Part shown: in pieces, positions 45,101 through 57,633 of the stretch | Numbering within the stretch: position 1 is the stretch's first letter | How the letters are laid out: each line of letters opens with the position of its first letter | Origin: Prorocentrum cordatum | Taxonomy: Eukaryota; Sar; Dinophyceae; Prorocentrales; Prorocentraceae | DNA length: 64,000 bases | Direction of reading: 5' to 3' | Assembly (NCBI GenBank): GCA_963575745.1 | Contig: CAUYUJ010017838.1 | Span: forward strand, 320,501-384,500 | Made by a program: the position numbers and the translations under genes | The notes under the pieces: generated by a model | Databases searched by the model: none | What the model was told of the DNA's origin: nothing | The model's input: the letters and a program-made list of their open reading frames with translations, nothing else

Positions 45101-46467
45101 CAGCAACAAACCGTGGCAGGACTGGGCGCCCCGAAGGATGGCGTGATGCGAACGTGCGCGCTTGGCAACCGCGCCAGCACACGCCCCCGCCAAACGTGGC
45201 TGCAGCACTGCGTCCTGCCCAGGCAAAACCTGCCCCACCTGAGCGGGAGAGGCAGCCGCTTACCCCGCTCGTCCTCACGCACATCCAGGCGCATCATAGC
45301 GCCTCCCCGCGGCACAGCGAGGGAAGCGCCCACCACGTCAGCCCCCGCCCCGACGCTGTCGACCCTGACCAGGCCACAGCCACGGCGGAGGGCGGCACAA
45401 GCGCCTCTCGCCAGCCCAGCCCATCACCCTGCGCGGCGCCGATCCGATCCCCGAGCAGGGCGGATTCAGAGCGCGCAAATGCCCAGGCGACCTCGCCACG
45501 CGACCGCCACACGGGCGGGCGCGTCCCGCGCAGCAGGTCCTGCAGCCGCCACAGCTCACGCAAGGCCCCAGGGAGCTCCACGAGCTCGCCACCTCGCGAG
45601 ACTCAGGCTGATGGCCGAGCCCCCGAAGTGGTGCCACGCTTCGGTGCCAGCGTCATCGAACCTGGCCAGGTCGACCTCGAGCCGACGCCGACCACGGACC
45701 ACGAGCCGCCGCTGCCCACCCGCGTGATCGTCCCCATCGACGAGGCGCCGACCTTCGACCCGTTCAAGAACAAGTACCGTGTCAAGGACCTTGCGGCGGG
45801 TTTCGGCGGTGGCTCACCGCTCTCACCTCAGAGTCGGGGCGGAGCCCCCGCCACCTCAGCCGCTGCCGCGGCAGCGGCGGCCCCGCGGGGAACCAGCCCT
45901 GTCCGCAACGCGGGCCTCACGGCAGCGGGCATGGACGAGGCCCAGCGCCAGGCCACCGACCGCGCTGCTCGAGCTGTTCCACCAGATGCTGCCCATCAAG
46001 ATACTGACGGGGCGGGCGCGCCACCGCAGGACGGACCAGCGGTGTCGCGTGCGCAGTATATGCGCGTGCGTTGTGCCGCTGCCGCGCCTAGCCGCCGCCG
46101 CCGTTTCGCTTTTGCTTTTGTGTTCGGCAGGACGGATCGAGGAGTCGCCTCCCTCTCTCTCTGCTGCCGTCTCACCTCTCCTCCCCTCGTCCCCTATGGT
46201 ACAGGAGTGAGGAGGATTTTTCGAGGCAGTTTTACTGATGTTTATGAACCCCCCCTGGCGCAGTGCCGACCATGTCTCGCCTATACTTCTGGCCTGACGG
46301 CGGCTTCAGCCCCGGTCAAGCTAATCCATAGGAACGCCATGAGCTCCTACTGTGGCCAAGCCTTCTACCTGGGCGAGGGTCAGGCTGACCTACACCGTGC
46401 GGGCGTGCAAACCCCAGCTCCACCGATGGAGGCGGGCCAGGTCGCTCCATACACCTCGTCAGCCTAA
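39189..46467 (+). pseudogene. Retrotransposon ORF2 large protein, copy 2 (several frameshifts)
   Basis: The same protein as at 26729-33752, but split by one-base losses, most in homopolymers: CCCC instead of CCCCC at 39562, one G near 40255, one C near 42405, one G near 42905 and one G near 44015. From 43591 the frame is open to 46467 and shows the C-terminal third that copy 1 has lost to frameshift (QQRIQQRDQRDAGQP onward, Pro/Ala/Arg-rich). In this copy the frame passes through the pyrimidine tract and overlaps the ORF3 start at 46339 in the same frame, so ORF2 and ORF3 may be one polyprotein. The ADP-ribosyltransferase-like HGT motif lies near 42205. Confidence 0.65.
46148..46204 (+). promoter_or_regulatory. 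Pyrimidine tract plus AG upstream of ORF3, copy 2
   Basis: CCTCCCTCTCTCTCTGCTGC through CCCCTATGGTACAG|GAG. It has one more G than copy 1 before TACAG, which decides whether the ORF2 frame closes here or runs on. Confidence 0.45.
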
Positions 46468-49400
46468 ACATCACCAGTCTCTCAGCGAACTGGCCAACCA
46501 TCACCGCTCTTGGTGTCGACCACAACGCCGCAGTCATAGCACTGCAGGAGACCCGACATGCCAAGCCGACCAGACAAGCCATCGCTACCAGCGCCGCCAA
46601 TCCCCACCACGGGGGATACCACGCCAGTCTTGGACCTGACCTGGATCTGGCGCGAGCCCAGCGCAGAGCTGCCCACGGCGGCACAGACCACACCGTCGTG
46701 GGCAACACTGGCGCCTCGGGAGGGGTCGCCATCCTCTCTAAGGATGCCATTGTCGACTCCACTGTCGACGACACTGCGCCCTGTATCGTCGCCCTCAAGG
46801 CCAAGAAAAGATGACACGAGGGCCTTTCTCCCGCTCTGCACTCAGCACCGCCGCAGGCGGCGACGAAACAACCACGGGCCCGCTGGGATCTACATAGCGA
46901 GCCTCTACGGGATTGCTGGAGGAGACAGCACAGATCTTTTCCGGCTCGCTGACTGCGCCGCCGCTAGGGTCGGCTCAGCCCCGTATTTCATCTGCATGGA
47001 CGCCAACACGAACATCGACGACAATCCACACCTGCTGCACATGATGCAGCGCGGATGGTTAACGTCGCTGAGGGCACACCAGACCACACCATGCACACAT
47101 ACGGCAATATCCCTGACTGGGACCGCGTCACCAAGTGCCCCCGCACTTCGCGCATCGATTATATCATTGCCAACCAAGCGGCGCGATCCCTTGTCACCGA
47201 CTTCTGCTATCTGCGCGACTTGCCAGCGAAGTCCCATGTTGGCCTGCAGGTCACGCTTGACCTCAGTCGCCTCGACCATACGGCCCGACGCCTTCTCGCC
47301 CCCACGCCCTACCCTCCCAACGATGGAGCTCACGAGGGTCACGAACTGCAGGCATTAGGGACCCTCATCGCTGGGCGATATCAGGACCGCATGGAGCAGG
47401 CCGACACACGCGACGACGTGGAACGCATGTTCGCCCTGGCTAACGAGGCCAGTCATGAGTACCATCTCACCCGTCTGCGCGACCTGCCACCTCCACCGCC
47501 CGACCACCCAAAAAAGAAGCCCCCCACCATGCACGGGCTCACGCCCATGTTCGAGGAGCGACCAGTTGTCCCCCGCGCCTTCCCCACCTACGGAGCGTCC
47601 ACGATACACGTGAACCGACTGCGCAAGCTCCATCGGCAACTCTGTGAGCTTCGCTTCATCGGACAGCACCATCATTTAGATTGCCGTGCCATCCCGCCGT
47701 ACCTAGCGCAGCGCATCGACTGCACGTGGACCGCGGCCCGCCTCCTATGTCACAAGCTGCGCCCCACGGTTCTCCTTGACTTCCCCGAGGCCTGGACCCC
47801 CGACGAGCCAGCACCTCACGGAGAGCACCTTGACGGTTTGATCCAAAACCTCGACTTAGAGCTGGCGCGACGTGCGAACCGTGCCAAAGCTGAACGCATC
47901 AAGATATGGGCTGAGGGCGTCCGCGAGCCAAGCGGGCGAAAGGCGGCCATATACGCACGGGCTGCTGACAGCTCGCCCACGGCGTATCTCCGCACGCCTT
48001 CCACACCTGACGATACGCAACTCCGCTGCGACACCAAGTCCTTCAAACCTGACAAAGCTAGCACGGACGATAGCGACGCTGACACCGAAGCTGGCGGCTT
48101 CAGCCCCAGCGACGGTAGTTCGCCCGACACGGACAACGACGAAGACCACACTTGTGAACCACCACCTGCACAAGTCCCCGACATTCTCCCTGCCAACGCC
48201 ATTGTTGCTAATACCAAAGACATGCTTAAGCTCATGGTCGACACCTGGGAGCCCATCTTGGGCAGGTACCGCGCCCGTGCAGGACATGACGCCGAAGCCA
48301 TGCCGACGTGGGCTGACTTCTACGACGAGTACCGACAAGAGCTGCCTACGCCATCACCAGCTACCCCTTTCCACCTCACCGACGACCAACTCATCCACTT
48401 TATTCGCACCCGTTCACCGCGCCGTGCGGGGGGACTGGACGGCTGGACTACTAAGGAGGCTAAGGAGTTACCCGACGACATCCTTCGCCTCTTCGCCAGC
48501 GTCTTACGCGCTATGCAACGCACTGGCACCATCCCAGAACCCCTCCTTCATGTGCCAAACCCGTGCCTCCGAAAAGGCCGAGGCGAACTCCCAACGGACC
48601 AACGACTTCTCTCGGTGCTTTCCGTTTGGATGTATGCGTGGGAAGCGCAGCTTACCGCAGCCTCACGGACTGGCGGAAAGGATGGACCCACGCCACGAGC
48701 TTTGGCGCTGTCCCCAAAGCTACCATTGGGGACGTCAGCACCTCTCTTGCCCTGCGCATCGAACACGCCAGGGCCTTACTCCTTCCCTTAGCTGGGGCTG
48801 CCCTTGACCGACAGAAGTGTTTCGACTACCTCATCACGGACATCTGCCTTAACCTTGCGCTTCACGCGGGGTGCCCCCAAGACATCGTTACTGTCCGCAG
48901 AAACTTCTACAGTCGCCACAAACGCTACATCCGCATGAACGGAGCGTACTCTAAGGAATTGGCCAGGACCAACGGTCACCTCCAGGGAAGCTCTTGGTCC
49001 CTGGACGACATTAAGCTGCTCATGTGTGTGTGGACCAAGAGACAGCATCGATACGTTCCGCGATCACTCAGCACTACCTTTGTTGACGACAGCAACTCCA
49101 CTACTCACACCGCGCCTGAGTTGCAGAAATCTCTTGATGAAACCGCCAAGTTTGATCGATTTTCAGGTCAACGCATTCACCCTGGCAAAGTGGCGGGGTG
49201 GGCGCTCACCGACGAGCTTCACGCCGCCGTTACCCAGCTCACTCTGGCGGAACGGCCCTTACGCGTGGTCGACTCCTTCAAGCTCGTCGGGAGTTACATC
49301 AACGCCGAGGCAGCGCCGGCTCCAGCCGCGCTTAACCTCACGGCCACCGCTGACGCCCGTGTTCGGAGGGCGACTAGTCGCCTGCCGCGCATTGGCAAGC

Positions 49401-52168
49401 TCCCATCGCCGATGCTTATTAAGGCGCGGCACGCCCGTTCCCTTGCTGCCAGCGTCTGTACCACGGGCACCGACATTCAAGCCCCATCAGGCCCCGTCAA
49501 AACTGCCTACAACCATGCCCTTAAGGCGGCTATCCGCCCCAAGGGAAACAAGTGGGTCGAGTTTTGGACTCTCATGGCCGTGTGCGTCCCAGGACACGCC
49601 CTGGAGATTGACGCCATCACGCAGCGTGAAGTTTTCCTGTGTCTGCGGCGACAGGTTAATCGCGACGCTACACTCTGCGGTCTCGTCAGGGATCTCCAAC
49701 ACCACGTTCAGACCCTGTTTGGTGGAGGACCTGTCGGACGACTTGTCCAGTCGCTCCAGCAGCTCCGTTGGACCTGGCCCACATTTGGCATCATGTACGA
49801 CGACTGGGGCTGCCAGATCAGTTGGCTGAACTTACCCCAAAACGCCTTCCTTCACATGCTGCGGGCCTCACAACGCAGAGCCTTTCTGAGGAGGATCAAG
49901 CCACGGCGTCACGACCTTGGATACCTTGCCTCTGTCAGACAGGGCCTCGACCTCTTCGCCAGCACGTGGCTCGCCCGAACGAAAGGAGCAGCCAAATGCA
50001 ATGCCTGGCAGCTGGCGCTCCTCCTGAACTACCTGTCGGGCGGGGACCACACCCAACAGCGACGATCCCGATCAAACACGTCTGCTGACCCCAGCCCCAT
50101 CTGCCGATACTGCGACGAGGAAGAGGAAACTCAGGAGCACACTGTCCGCGACTGCAAGTGCTGGGCCCGAGAAAGACTCCCTCTCACCACCCTCATCAGT
50201 GACGAGCAGTGGGCCCGTCTTCCGCCGCACACAAGACACTGCGGGCTCTTCGATGAAGACCCAGCCCTCCTCGACCTGCAGGCCGACCTCGCGAGGGACC
50301 CGCTACCTCAGCCCATACCGCGGCCCCCACCTGAGGGAGATCCTGCGGCTTCAGCCCAGGACTCCTACACCACCTACCTTGACCACGACACTGGTTGGAC
50401 ATGGGTCTACGCTGCCACGGACGGTGCATGCACCAACCAAGCCATCCCATTGCTAGCACGAGCGGGCTACGGCGTCTACTACGGCATCGACCACCGCATG
50501 AACTACAGTGCACGCGTTCACGGCATTACGCAGAACGCACAGCTTGCGGAGACCCTCGCCATTGTCCACCTCACGGCATGTGCTGAACGGCCCGTACACG
50601 TTTTCGTGGACAACCAGGCGGTGGTCGATGGGTTCCAAAGTATCATCGACGGACACTCACCACCGCAGGGCACGCACGTGGAGCTCTGGGAAAAGATCCA
50701 CCGATGCGTCATGGCCAAGCCCAACATGTTCCGCGTCGAGAAAATCGCAAGCCACCTGGGCGACATGGGCATCGACCTCGGGCTCATCGGGCCCATCGCG
50801 GAGGAGTTCAATCGTCAGGCTGACGCCCTCGCCACAACGGCGGCACGTACTCATAACCTTCCAGACGACATTGTCGAAGCTGCCAAAACACGACATCGCC
50901 AAGCGACCGTGCTTCATGGAGTCGCTGTCGCCATCTACGAGCGTAGACACCGCACACTCCCCCTCCCACACCGCAGGGCTGGGTTTACAGCTGCGGAACT
51001 CAACAAAATGGAACCAAATCCCCTGCTGTCTGACCAGGCACCACCCGCGGCTGGACCAGACATCCCACAGAACCCGGACGAGCTCTGGGCCGAGGCCCAA
51101 CGGGCGATATTCGACGAACAGGAGGACGACCCGTTCGGCTTTGGCGGGGGCCTTGACTTCCTAGGCGACGGGCCAGCCAGCGCCAACCTTGCCCCGTCGG
51201 GCACCCGCACGTCGCCCTCGACTCCGCCACTGAGAGCGGCATCGCACCCACATGACAACGCCGCTCACCTTCAAGACGCTGACGAACAGGAGGACGACCT
51301 GTTCAGCTTCGGTGGGGGATCGGACGCTTTGGACGACGGACCAGTCAGCGAAAACCCTGCCCCGTCGGGCAACCTCTCGATGCCTACCGCGACTCCGTCC
51401 CCGAGAGCGACATCGCCCCCATACGATGATATCGGCCACCGCCAAGACGCCGACGACGACCTGGGTGACCCCCGCGGACTGAGTGGCATAGACGACGCAC
51501 CGCCGACACCCCACGCTGCCGACCATGCCGCTCTACCGAGACGCCACCCTTCTACGCGGCCGACCTCAGAGCCCTCGCACGGCATCATGATTGGTCCCAC
51601 CGCGCAAACCACTCCGCCCCCCCACCGGCGGCAGCCCGCGGGGGCGGCTTCAGCCCCCCCGCAGGGCACTGAACCAGACAGGCCCTCGCGCCCCGTCCAC
51701 GCTTCCATCGTTGCTGAGCGAGAGGATGCGGCTCTCCCGACCTCTCGGGGCGTGGCCCTAGCGGCTCCAGCCCTGGGGTCGCGTGTTCCCCTCCAGTCAC
51801 CTTTCAAGGGTGACGGACGACAGCGTACAGGGTGCCGCACTACGCTAGTCCACCATCTGGACAGGCGTACCGAGGACCTCGCCTCTGTCTCGAGGCCCTC
51901 GGCCGCTGGCACTGAGCAGCCACCCCTCACCGACCGCGAAACCGAGCTGTCCCAGGCTATGGCTGCTCTCCAGCAGAGGTGCGTTGCTCTCGCCGCGGAC
52001 CTCGCCGCCGCCCAAGCTCGCCAAGGCCCTCTACTCCAGCGCCTCCACAGCGCCGGGCGAGCCTTCGCCGAGCTGCTCACGCCCTCGCCCGATGGTGCCG
52101 TGCCGTCACTCACCATCCAAGCTATGCTGTCATCGTTCCGCGGCGCTCCACCTGGTGCCCCGCGCTAA
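46339..52168 (+). pseudogene. Retrotransposon ORF3: APE endonuclease, reverse transcriptase, RNase H
   Basis: About 1,940 codons from the ATG at 46339, with breaks near 46400, 46812 (TGA for Trp), 46822, 47060 and 48650. Order: APE-type endonuclease (LQETRH near 46542; FICMDANTN; SRIDYII; SHVGLQV), a linker, reverse transcriptase with LDRQKCFDYL (motif A, 48805), GHLQGSSWSL (motif B) and TFVDDSN (motif C, 49078; FVDD in place of YADD), an HCC knuckle CRYCDEEEETQEHTVRDC (50103), RNase H with Asp in TDGAC (50419), Glu in LAETLA (50546), Asp in VDNQ (50610) and a final NRQADALA Asp (50822). The tail has a duplicated acidic block and a coiled coil. It should nick target DNA and copy element RNA by target-primed reverse transcription. 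Confidence 0.85.
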
Positions 52169-52775
<607 letters not shown>

Positions 52776-52805
52776 CGCCCCAGCGTCTCCTCGCGGACAA
52801 GCCCC

Positions 52806-52925
52806 TCGCCCCGGGGGGGGATGGGGGGGGGGGGGAGGAGGAGGAGGAGGAGGGGGGGAGGGAAAGGACGAGGAGGAGGAGGAGGAGGCGCAGGGTGGAG
52901 GGGGAGGCGGAGGAGGAGGAGGAAT
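52806..52925. repeat. G-rich and (GGA)n tract
   Basis: G runs followed by GGA units. Confidence 0.9.
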
Positions 52926-53033
52926 CACATAATCATGTCAGTGGGCACGAGCGTTTCGAGGGCCCCGCTCAGTCCCACGGGCGTCGCCCCAGGTCGTCGC
53001 CAGCAAGCGGAGTAGGAGTCGGCGTTGCAAACT

Positions 53034-53850
53034 GAAGGGTTGCGAGTTGCAACTTGCGCGTGCGCGCGCGTGCGCGCGCGCGCGTGCGTGCGGGGGGGGG
53101 GGGGGGGGGGGGGGGCGTTGCAACGCGCGGGTTTGGCAGTTGCAAATTCAAACGTCGGCGCCGGGGCGTTGCAAAACGTTGGGTTGAGCGTTGCAATATG
53201 TGGGTTTGAGTGTTGCAAAAACGTCGGGCTGCGCGTTGCAAAAACGTCTGGTTGAGCGTTGCAATTTTTGGGTTTGAGTGTTGCAAAATGGTGGGTTGAG
53301 TGTTGCAAAATGGTGGGTTTTAGTGTTGCAATGCACGGGTTTGGGCGTTGCAAAATGGTGGGTTGAGCGTTGCAAAAACGCCGGTTTGCGCGTTGCAAAA
53401 ACGCTGGGTTGAGTGTGGCAAAACGCTGTTTCGGCGAAACCGCCGACACCGAAGCATGTTTTCTCTGTGTTTTGACAGGTCCGCCGCTGTTGGGTGGCTC
53501 GTTTGTAACAAATTCGTGGCCCGTTTGCAACAAATCCGTGGCCCGTTTGCAACAAATTCGTGGCCCGGTTGCAACAAATTCGTGGCCCGTTTGCAACAAA
53601 TGCGTGGCCCGTTTGCAACGCATTCTTGGCCCGGTTGCAACAAATTCTTGACCCGCGCGCAACACATTCTTGGCCCGTTTGCAACAAATTCGCGGCCCGT
53701 TTGCAGCGACTTCGCGGCCCGTTTGCAACGCATTCTTGGCATGTTTACAACAAATTCGTGGCCCGTTTGCAACGCATTCTTGGCCCGTTTGCAACGCATT
53801 CTTGGCCCGTTTGCAACGCGTAGTTGGCCCCGTTGCAACGCAGCCTTGGC
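53034..53850 (+). repeat. 22-bp minisatellite in two subfamilies, with G tract
   Basis: The first half (to about 53440) has units like GTGTTGCAAAATGGTGGGTTGA, after a short (GC/GT) tract and a run of about 27 G near 53091. The second half (about 53495-53850) has units like GGCCCGTTTGCAACAAATTCGT. Both have a 22-bp period and share the TTGCAA core. About 50 bp between them is unrelated. Because 22 is not a multiple of three, the open frames cycle through all phases and are not genes. Confidence 0.85.
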
Positions 53851-54440
53851 CCCGGCGCAACGCTGCACCGAACTCCCTCCGCGGCCCTGCCCCCCCCCCC
53901 CAGCAAGGCGGCGCCTCGTCGAGCTGGGCTGCCAGCACGCCGGAGGCCACGTCGTCGCGCACAAGGTCGCGGCCTCGCGAACGCCCCGCCCCCCTCGCTC
54001 TTTCTGTCTCCCCTTGCACTGCCCGCGCACAACCCCAGGAAGAGACGACGTGCAGGGCGGCGACTCTCGGGGCGCCCTAGGGCCCCGGGGAGCGGCCAAG
54101 AGGGGGGCGTCCAAGAGCGGGGGGCGCAAATCATGACCGGCGGCACGTGCGCGGCCCAGCGGGGGGGCCAGGGGCGCCATGAAACCAGAAGAGGCGCCAT
54201 AAAATCTGGGGCGAAATATCATGGCCCCCGCCATGATACCCACCACCCCCCCTAGTCATCACCCCCGTCGATTCTGCCCCCGAATTGTGTTATGTCCTTG
54301 CTGCAAGGTCCTTAAGGTCCTTGCTTTCGGGCCGCCCCGCGGGCCCAGGGCGGCGCCGCGGTCCCGCGAGCTCTTCTGGCACCGCGCCCTGGGACCCGGA
54401 ACAAAAACATCCGACTGACATTCGACGTTCGAAGGAAGCC
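53851..54440. other. No gene recognised
   Basis: GC-rich sequence. A small hairpin, ATCATGGCCCCCGCCATGAT, lies near 54218-54237. Nothing else is supported. Confidence 0.45.
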
Positions 54441-55080
54441 GACGACGACGGAAATTGAAGACGACGACGATTAGACGACGACGTCAACGACGACGATGAC
54501 GACACCGACAACAACGCCGCCACCGCAGCGCCAAACCGCGCCGAACCTCTGCCCATCCTCCGCACCCTTACCCAGCCACCCGGCAATGCCTCCTGGGCCC
54601 TCCTTCTGAGAAGATGAATGGCCCAGGGCCTCCAGAGGTCACCATGCAAACGCAGGCCCAAGGGAATGGCGACCAAGACGGCGACCACGACGACCACGAG
54701 GACCACGACGACGACCACGAAGACGACGACCACGACTACGACCCCGACGACCACGAGCACGACGACGACGATGACTGGCGCCACCACCACCGCTTGCAGT
54801 CTCGAGATCAGTCAGCCCAGCTCAGCACTACCACTTGGACTCCACTTGGAGCTTTGAGATCGGTCAGCTCGGCTCAAAGGCTAGACAAAATCTCCGGGTC
54901 TCAGGGCCTAGGAGTCCAGGAGCCTAGGGGCCTAGGGGGCCAATGGCGAGTCAAGGGGCCCGCTGAGCTGGCTGATTTCGAAGCTGCAAGCGGTGGTGGC
55001 GGTGGTGGTCGTCGTCGTCCTGGTCGCGTCGTAGTCGCGGTCGTAGTCTTCGCGGTCGTCGTCGTCATCGCCATCGCAGT
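54441..55080. repeat. GAC/CCACGA and GTC trinucleotide tracts
   Basis: ACGACG repeats at about 54441-54510, GACCACGA units at about 54675-54775, and a (GTC)n tract at about 55000-55085. The AGCTTTGAGATC/TTCGAAGCTGC segments between them show no gene. Confidence 0.8.
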
Positions 55081-55628
55081 CGCCGTCGGCCGCTCTCACG
55101 CGCCACCGCCCAGCCATCTGGCGTTCTTTTTGACAGAATGCGGCGGCGACTGGAGTATCCTGCTGAAGCTGGCTCTCCTGACGCTAGACTTCCCCTCAGC
55201 AGACAGACTGCAAAACGGCCAAACTAGCTAATTCTGCACTTGTCATTGTTGCTGCCTCCCCGGCCTTTCCCCCCCCCCCATCTGGGCCCTGCCCCTCCAA
55301 GGACGCTCGCGCCTGCTTTCTTGCGCCAGACATCCACTCGTGCATCTCCTCCAACCCCTGACCTCCTCCCCTTCCTCCCTGGTCCCTGGCCCTTCCTCCT
55401 CCTCCTCCTCCTCTTCCTCCTCCTCCTCCTTCTCCTCATCCCCTTGCTCCTAGGTCCTTCGGTCCTTCGGTCCTTCCTGGTTCCTGGCCCTCCTTCCTGG
55501 AACTCCCCTCCACCTCCCTCCTCCATCTCAGGCCCTTCTCGGGCCCTCGCCTTCAACCCCCGGTCCCCCATCCTCCTGGGATGATCCGGGGTCCCAGGAG
55601 TCTCACTTCAAGCCGGGCGCGCGTTCAC
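55081..55628. other. No gene recognised; pyrimidine-rich
   Basis: Contains a CCT-rich block near 55395-55440. It would be an intron if the exon at 55629-56725 continues. Confidence 0.4.
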
Positions 55629-56725
55629 CGGTAGGCTATGGTGCCCTCCTCTGCGCCAGCGTCGCACATGTCGTACGCGAGGGTGTCAACGTTGTCCTGA
55701 GGGCCGTGCTGAATATAGCCGAGCGCATCCGCCACCTGGCTCGCTCTGAACCCGAAAGCGCCCTCGGACTGGGACGCGACGTGGGCGCTCGACTCCGCTG
55801 CCTGAAGACGGTCAAGCTCCGCTTGGAAGGACGCGCCGTTGAGCTCATTCTGGGTCGCCGGGAGCGTCAGCTCGCCCTCCTGGGCAGCCGCCCGGTGCTT
55901 CTTAGCGTCGGCCGGCGAGCCCATGCCGCCGTCGCAGGAGCGAGCCCTCTTGGCACAGCCAGGCGCCGTCGGAGGCAGAGCGTCGAAGCCCTTCCATGCC
56001 GACGGCGACGCCGAAGCCCGAGGCGGCGGAGACGGCGGCGGCGGCATCTCGGCCTCCGCGCGGCCATAGTGGCCATGGCCCTTGCCGCCCTTGCCGCCCT
56101 GGCCAATCGCCTCCGTCGGCGGCAAGGCGGCCCCAGCCACGGAAGCCCGAGGCGGTTGCAACGGCGGCGGCATCATCGCGGGTTGCGCCCCGCTTATCAC
56201 AGACACAATGGACACTTCATCGTCATCGTCGGCACCGCCTGCGTGATAAGGGGGAACATCAGTGTAGACCGCGCTCTCGGCCAGCGCCTCCGCGACGTCG
56301 GCCTCGGCGAGGAGGCCCTCGGCAGCCGTGGCGATGCTTGAGTCAAGGGCGTCGTCGAGGCCTTGCTCCGCAAGCAGCTTCATCAAAGAGCGGCGCTCCA
56401 GAAAGAAGTCATCGGTCTGGCCCCGGCCCTGGGCTTCGCTCTTTTTCTTGGGTTTGTCTGGCGCCTCGACGCCTGAGTTGCTGGGGCCCCCCGCGCCCTG
56501 ACTCGACGTGGCAGTGGCGGCGCCGCTGCACTTGCTGCGGATGCGGATGCACATGGGCATCAGCGCGAGGTAGTCCCGCTCGCACTCCTTCGGCAAGCCC
56601 GGGATGTTCACCACATACGTGAAGCCTGGGCGGGTCGTGCGAGGCCGTCTCTGGCCCGATGGCCCGCTGGACATCGCGGCTTGCTTCGCACCGGGAGCGA
56701 CCTCGCCGCCGACTGCGCTCGCCAT
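55629..56725 (-). CDS. Exon of a Pro/Ala-rich protein of unknown function
   Basis: From an ATG at 56725 (MASAVGGEVAPGAKQ) it reads about 365 residues. The segment near residues 32-60 looks folded (RPGFTYVVNIPGLPKECERD, then LALMPMCIRI). Then come a Lys-rich stretch (DKPKKKSEAQGRGQ), an acidic region (ADDDDEVSIVSVISG), a Pro/Gly-rich linker, a basic patch (CAKRARSCDG, DAKKHRAAA) and a C-terminal part ending DMCDAGAEEGTIAYR. The terminal TGA lies inside a donor-like CCG|GTGAAC, so this is probably a first exon rather than a complete gene. No family is recognised. Confidence 0.55.
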
Positions 56726-56819
56726 CTCCGCGCGAGCTTGCTGCGACTTGGCGCTGGCTCAGATCCCCCCTCGAACATTGAGCCCAAATGGTCTACTCAT
56801 GCGTTGCATCCAACCTCAC

Positions 56820-57206
56820 TCCTCCTCCCCCCCCCCCTCCTCCTCCTCCTCCTCCTCGCTACTTTGCCTCGCTACTCTGTCTCCTGCTTCTGCTCGTCCA
56901 TTTCGTTTTCCTCATCCGTGATTTTGTTTTGGAGGGGGCCCTGCGCGAAGTGCCCCCCTTTCACTTCTCCTGGAGGGGCATATCTCACTGACCCAGGGGC
57001 CCGAGGGCCAAGGGCCAAGGGCCAAGAGCCAAGGGCCAAGGGCCAAGGGCCTAGGGCCTTGGCCCTCCTCCCCCCCCCATGCTTTCGCCGCAAAGAGAAG
57101 CTGCGCTCGCTCTGCGCCCGCAGCGTGCTCGGGGGTCGGACGAGGGCGACGCCATGAGAACAAGGACGACGTGGAGGAGGAGAAGGTGGAGCAGCTGGAA
57201 GGCGCA

Positions 57207-57266
<60 letters not shown>

Positions 57267-57269
57267 CGA

Positions 57270-57300
<31 letters not shown>

Positions 57301-57330
57301 GAGGAGGAGGATGAGGAGGAGGAGGAGGAG
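56820..57330. repeat. CCT, GGGCCAA, poly(G) and GGA tracts
   Basis: (CCT)n near 56820-56865, seven-base GGGCCAA units near 57000-57062, an uninterrupted G run of about 57 bases (57210-57266), then GGA units to about 57330. Nothing coding. Confidence 0.9.
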
Positions 57331-57633
57331 TAGCAGGGGGAGGACGGGGCTCGGAGGGTCGGAGCAGAGCTCGGAGGAGAATAGGGCCGAGGCGATGGCA
57401 AGATGGACAAAGATGGACCGAGGTGTCGAGGCCTTGTTTTCTTTCCTCGCCGCAGGCCCTTCGATGGGCCGAGTTATCCGATGGTTAACCCCGCAGGGCC
57501 CCACGCTGCGTCAGGAACCAACGCGAAACGCGTCCCGACACACAGTTCTGTAGCGAGTTCTCGCCTCGAGTCAAGTTGTTTTTCGGCGCCCACTCGATTG
57601 CCGCACGTGCTACCTTTTCCAGCGCGCGGCGCC

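Larger units (their letters stand above)
25673..51774 (+). other. Dispersed covarying hairpin family (core GCGSCTYCAGSCCY)
   Basis: Copy 1 occurrences start at 25673, 27173, 28220, 29365, 30479, 31546, 32625, 33841 and 35657. Copy 2 occurrences start at 38133, 39632, 40678, 41823, 42935, 44002, 45081, 46299, 48093, 50344, 51643 and 51760, with a degenerate one near 49480. Three forms are GCGGC-TTCA-GCCCC, GCGCC-TTCA-GGCCC and GCGGC-TCCA-GCCCT. Each folds as a short stem closed by C-G around a four-base loop. The second stem pair changes from G-C to C-G together. The reading frame differs between sites (GGFSP, AASA, APSGP, GSSP), so the constraint is on nucleic acid. Confidence 0.75.

Noticed and set aside
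53490-53850. CRISPR-like regular repeats
   Set aside because: Repeats are directly adjacent with no unique spacers and the genome is eukaryotic.
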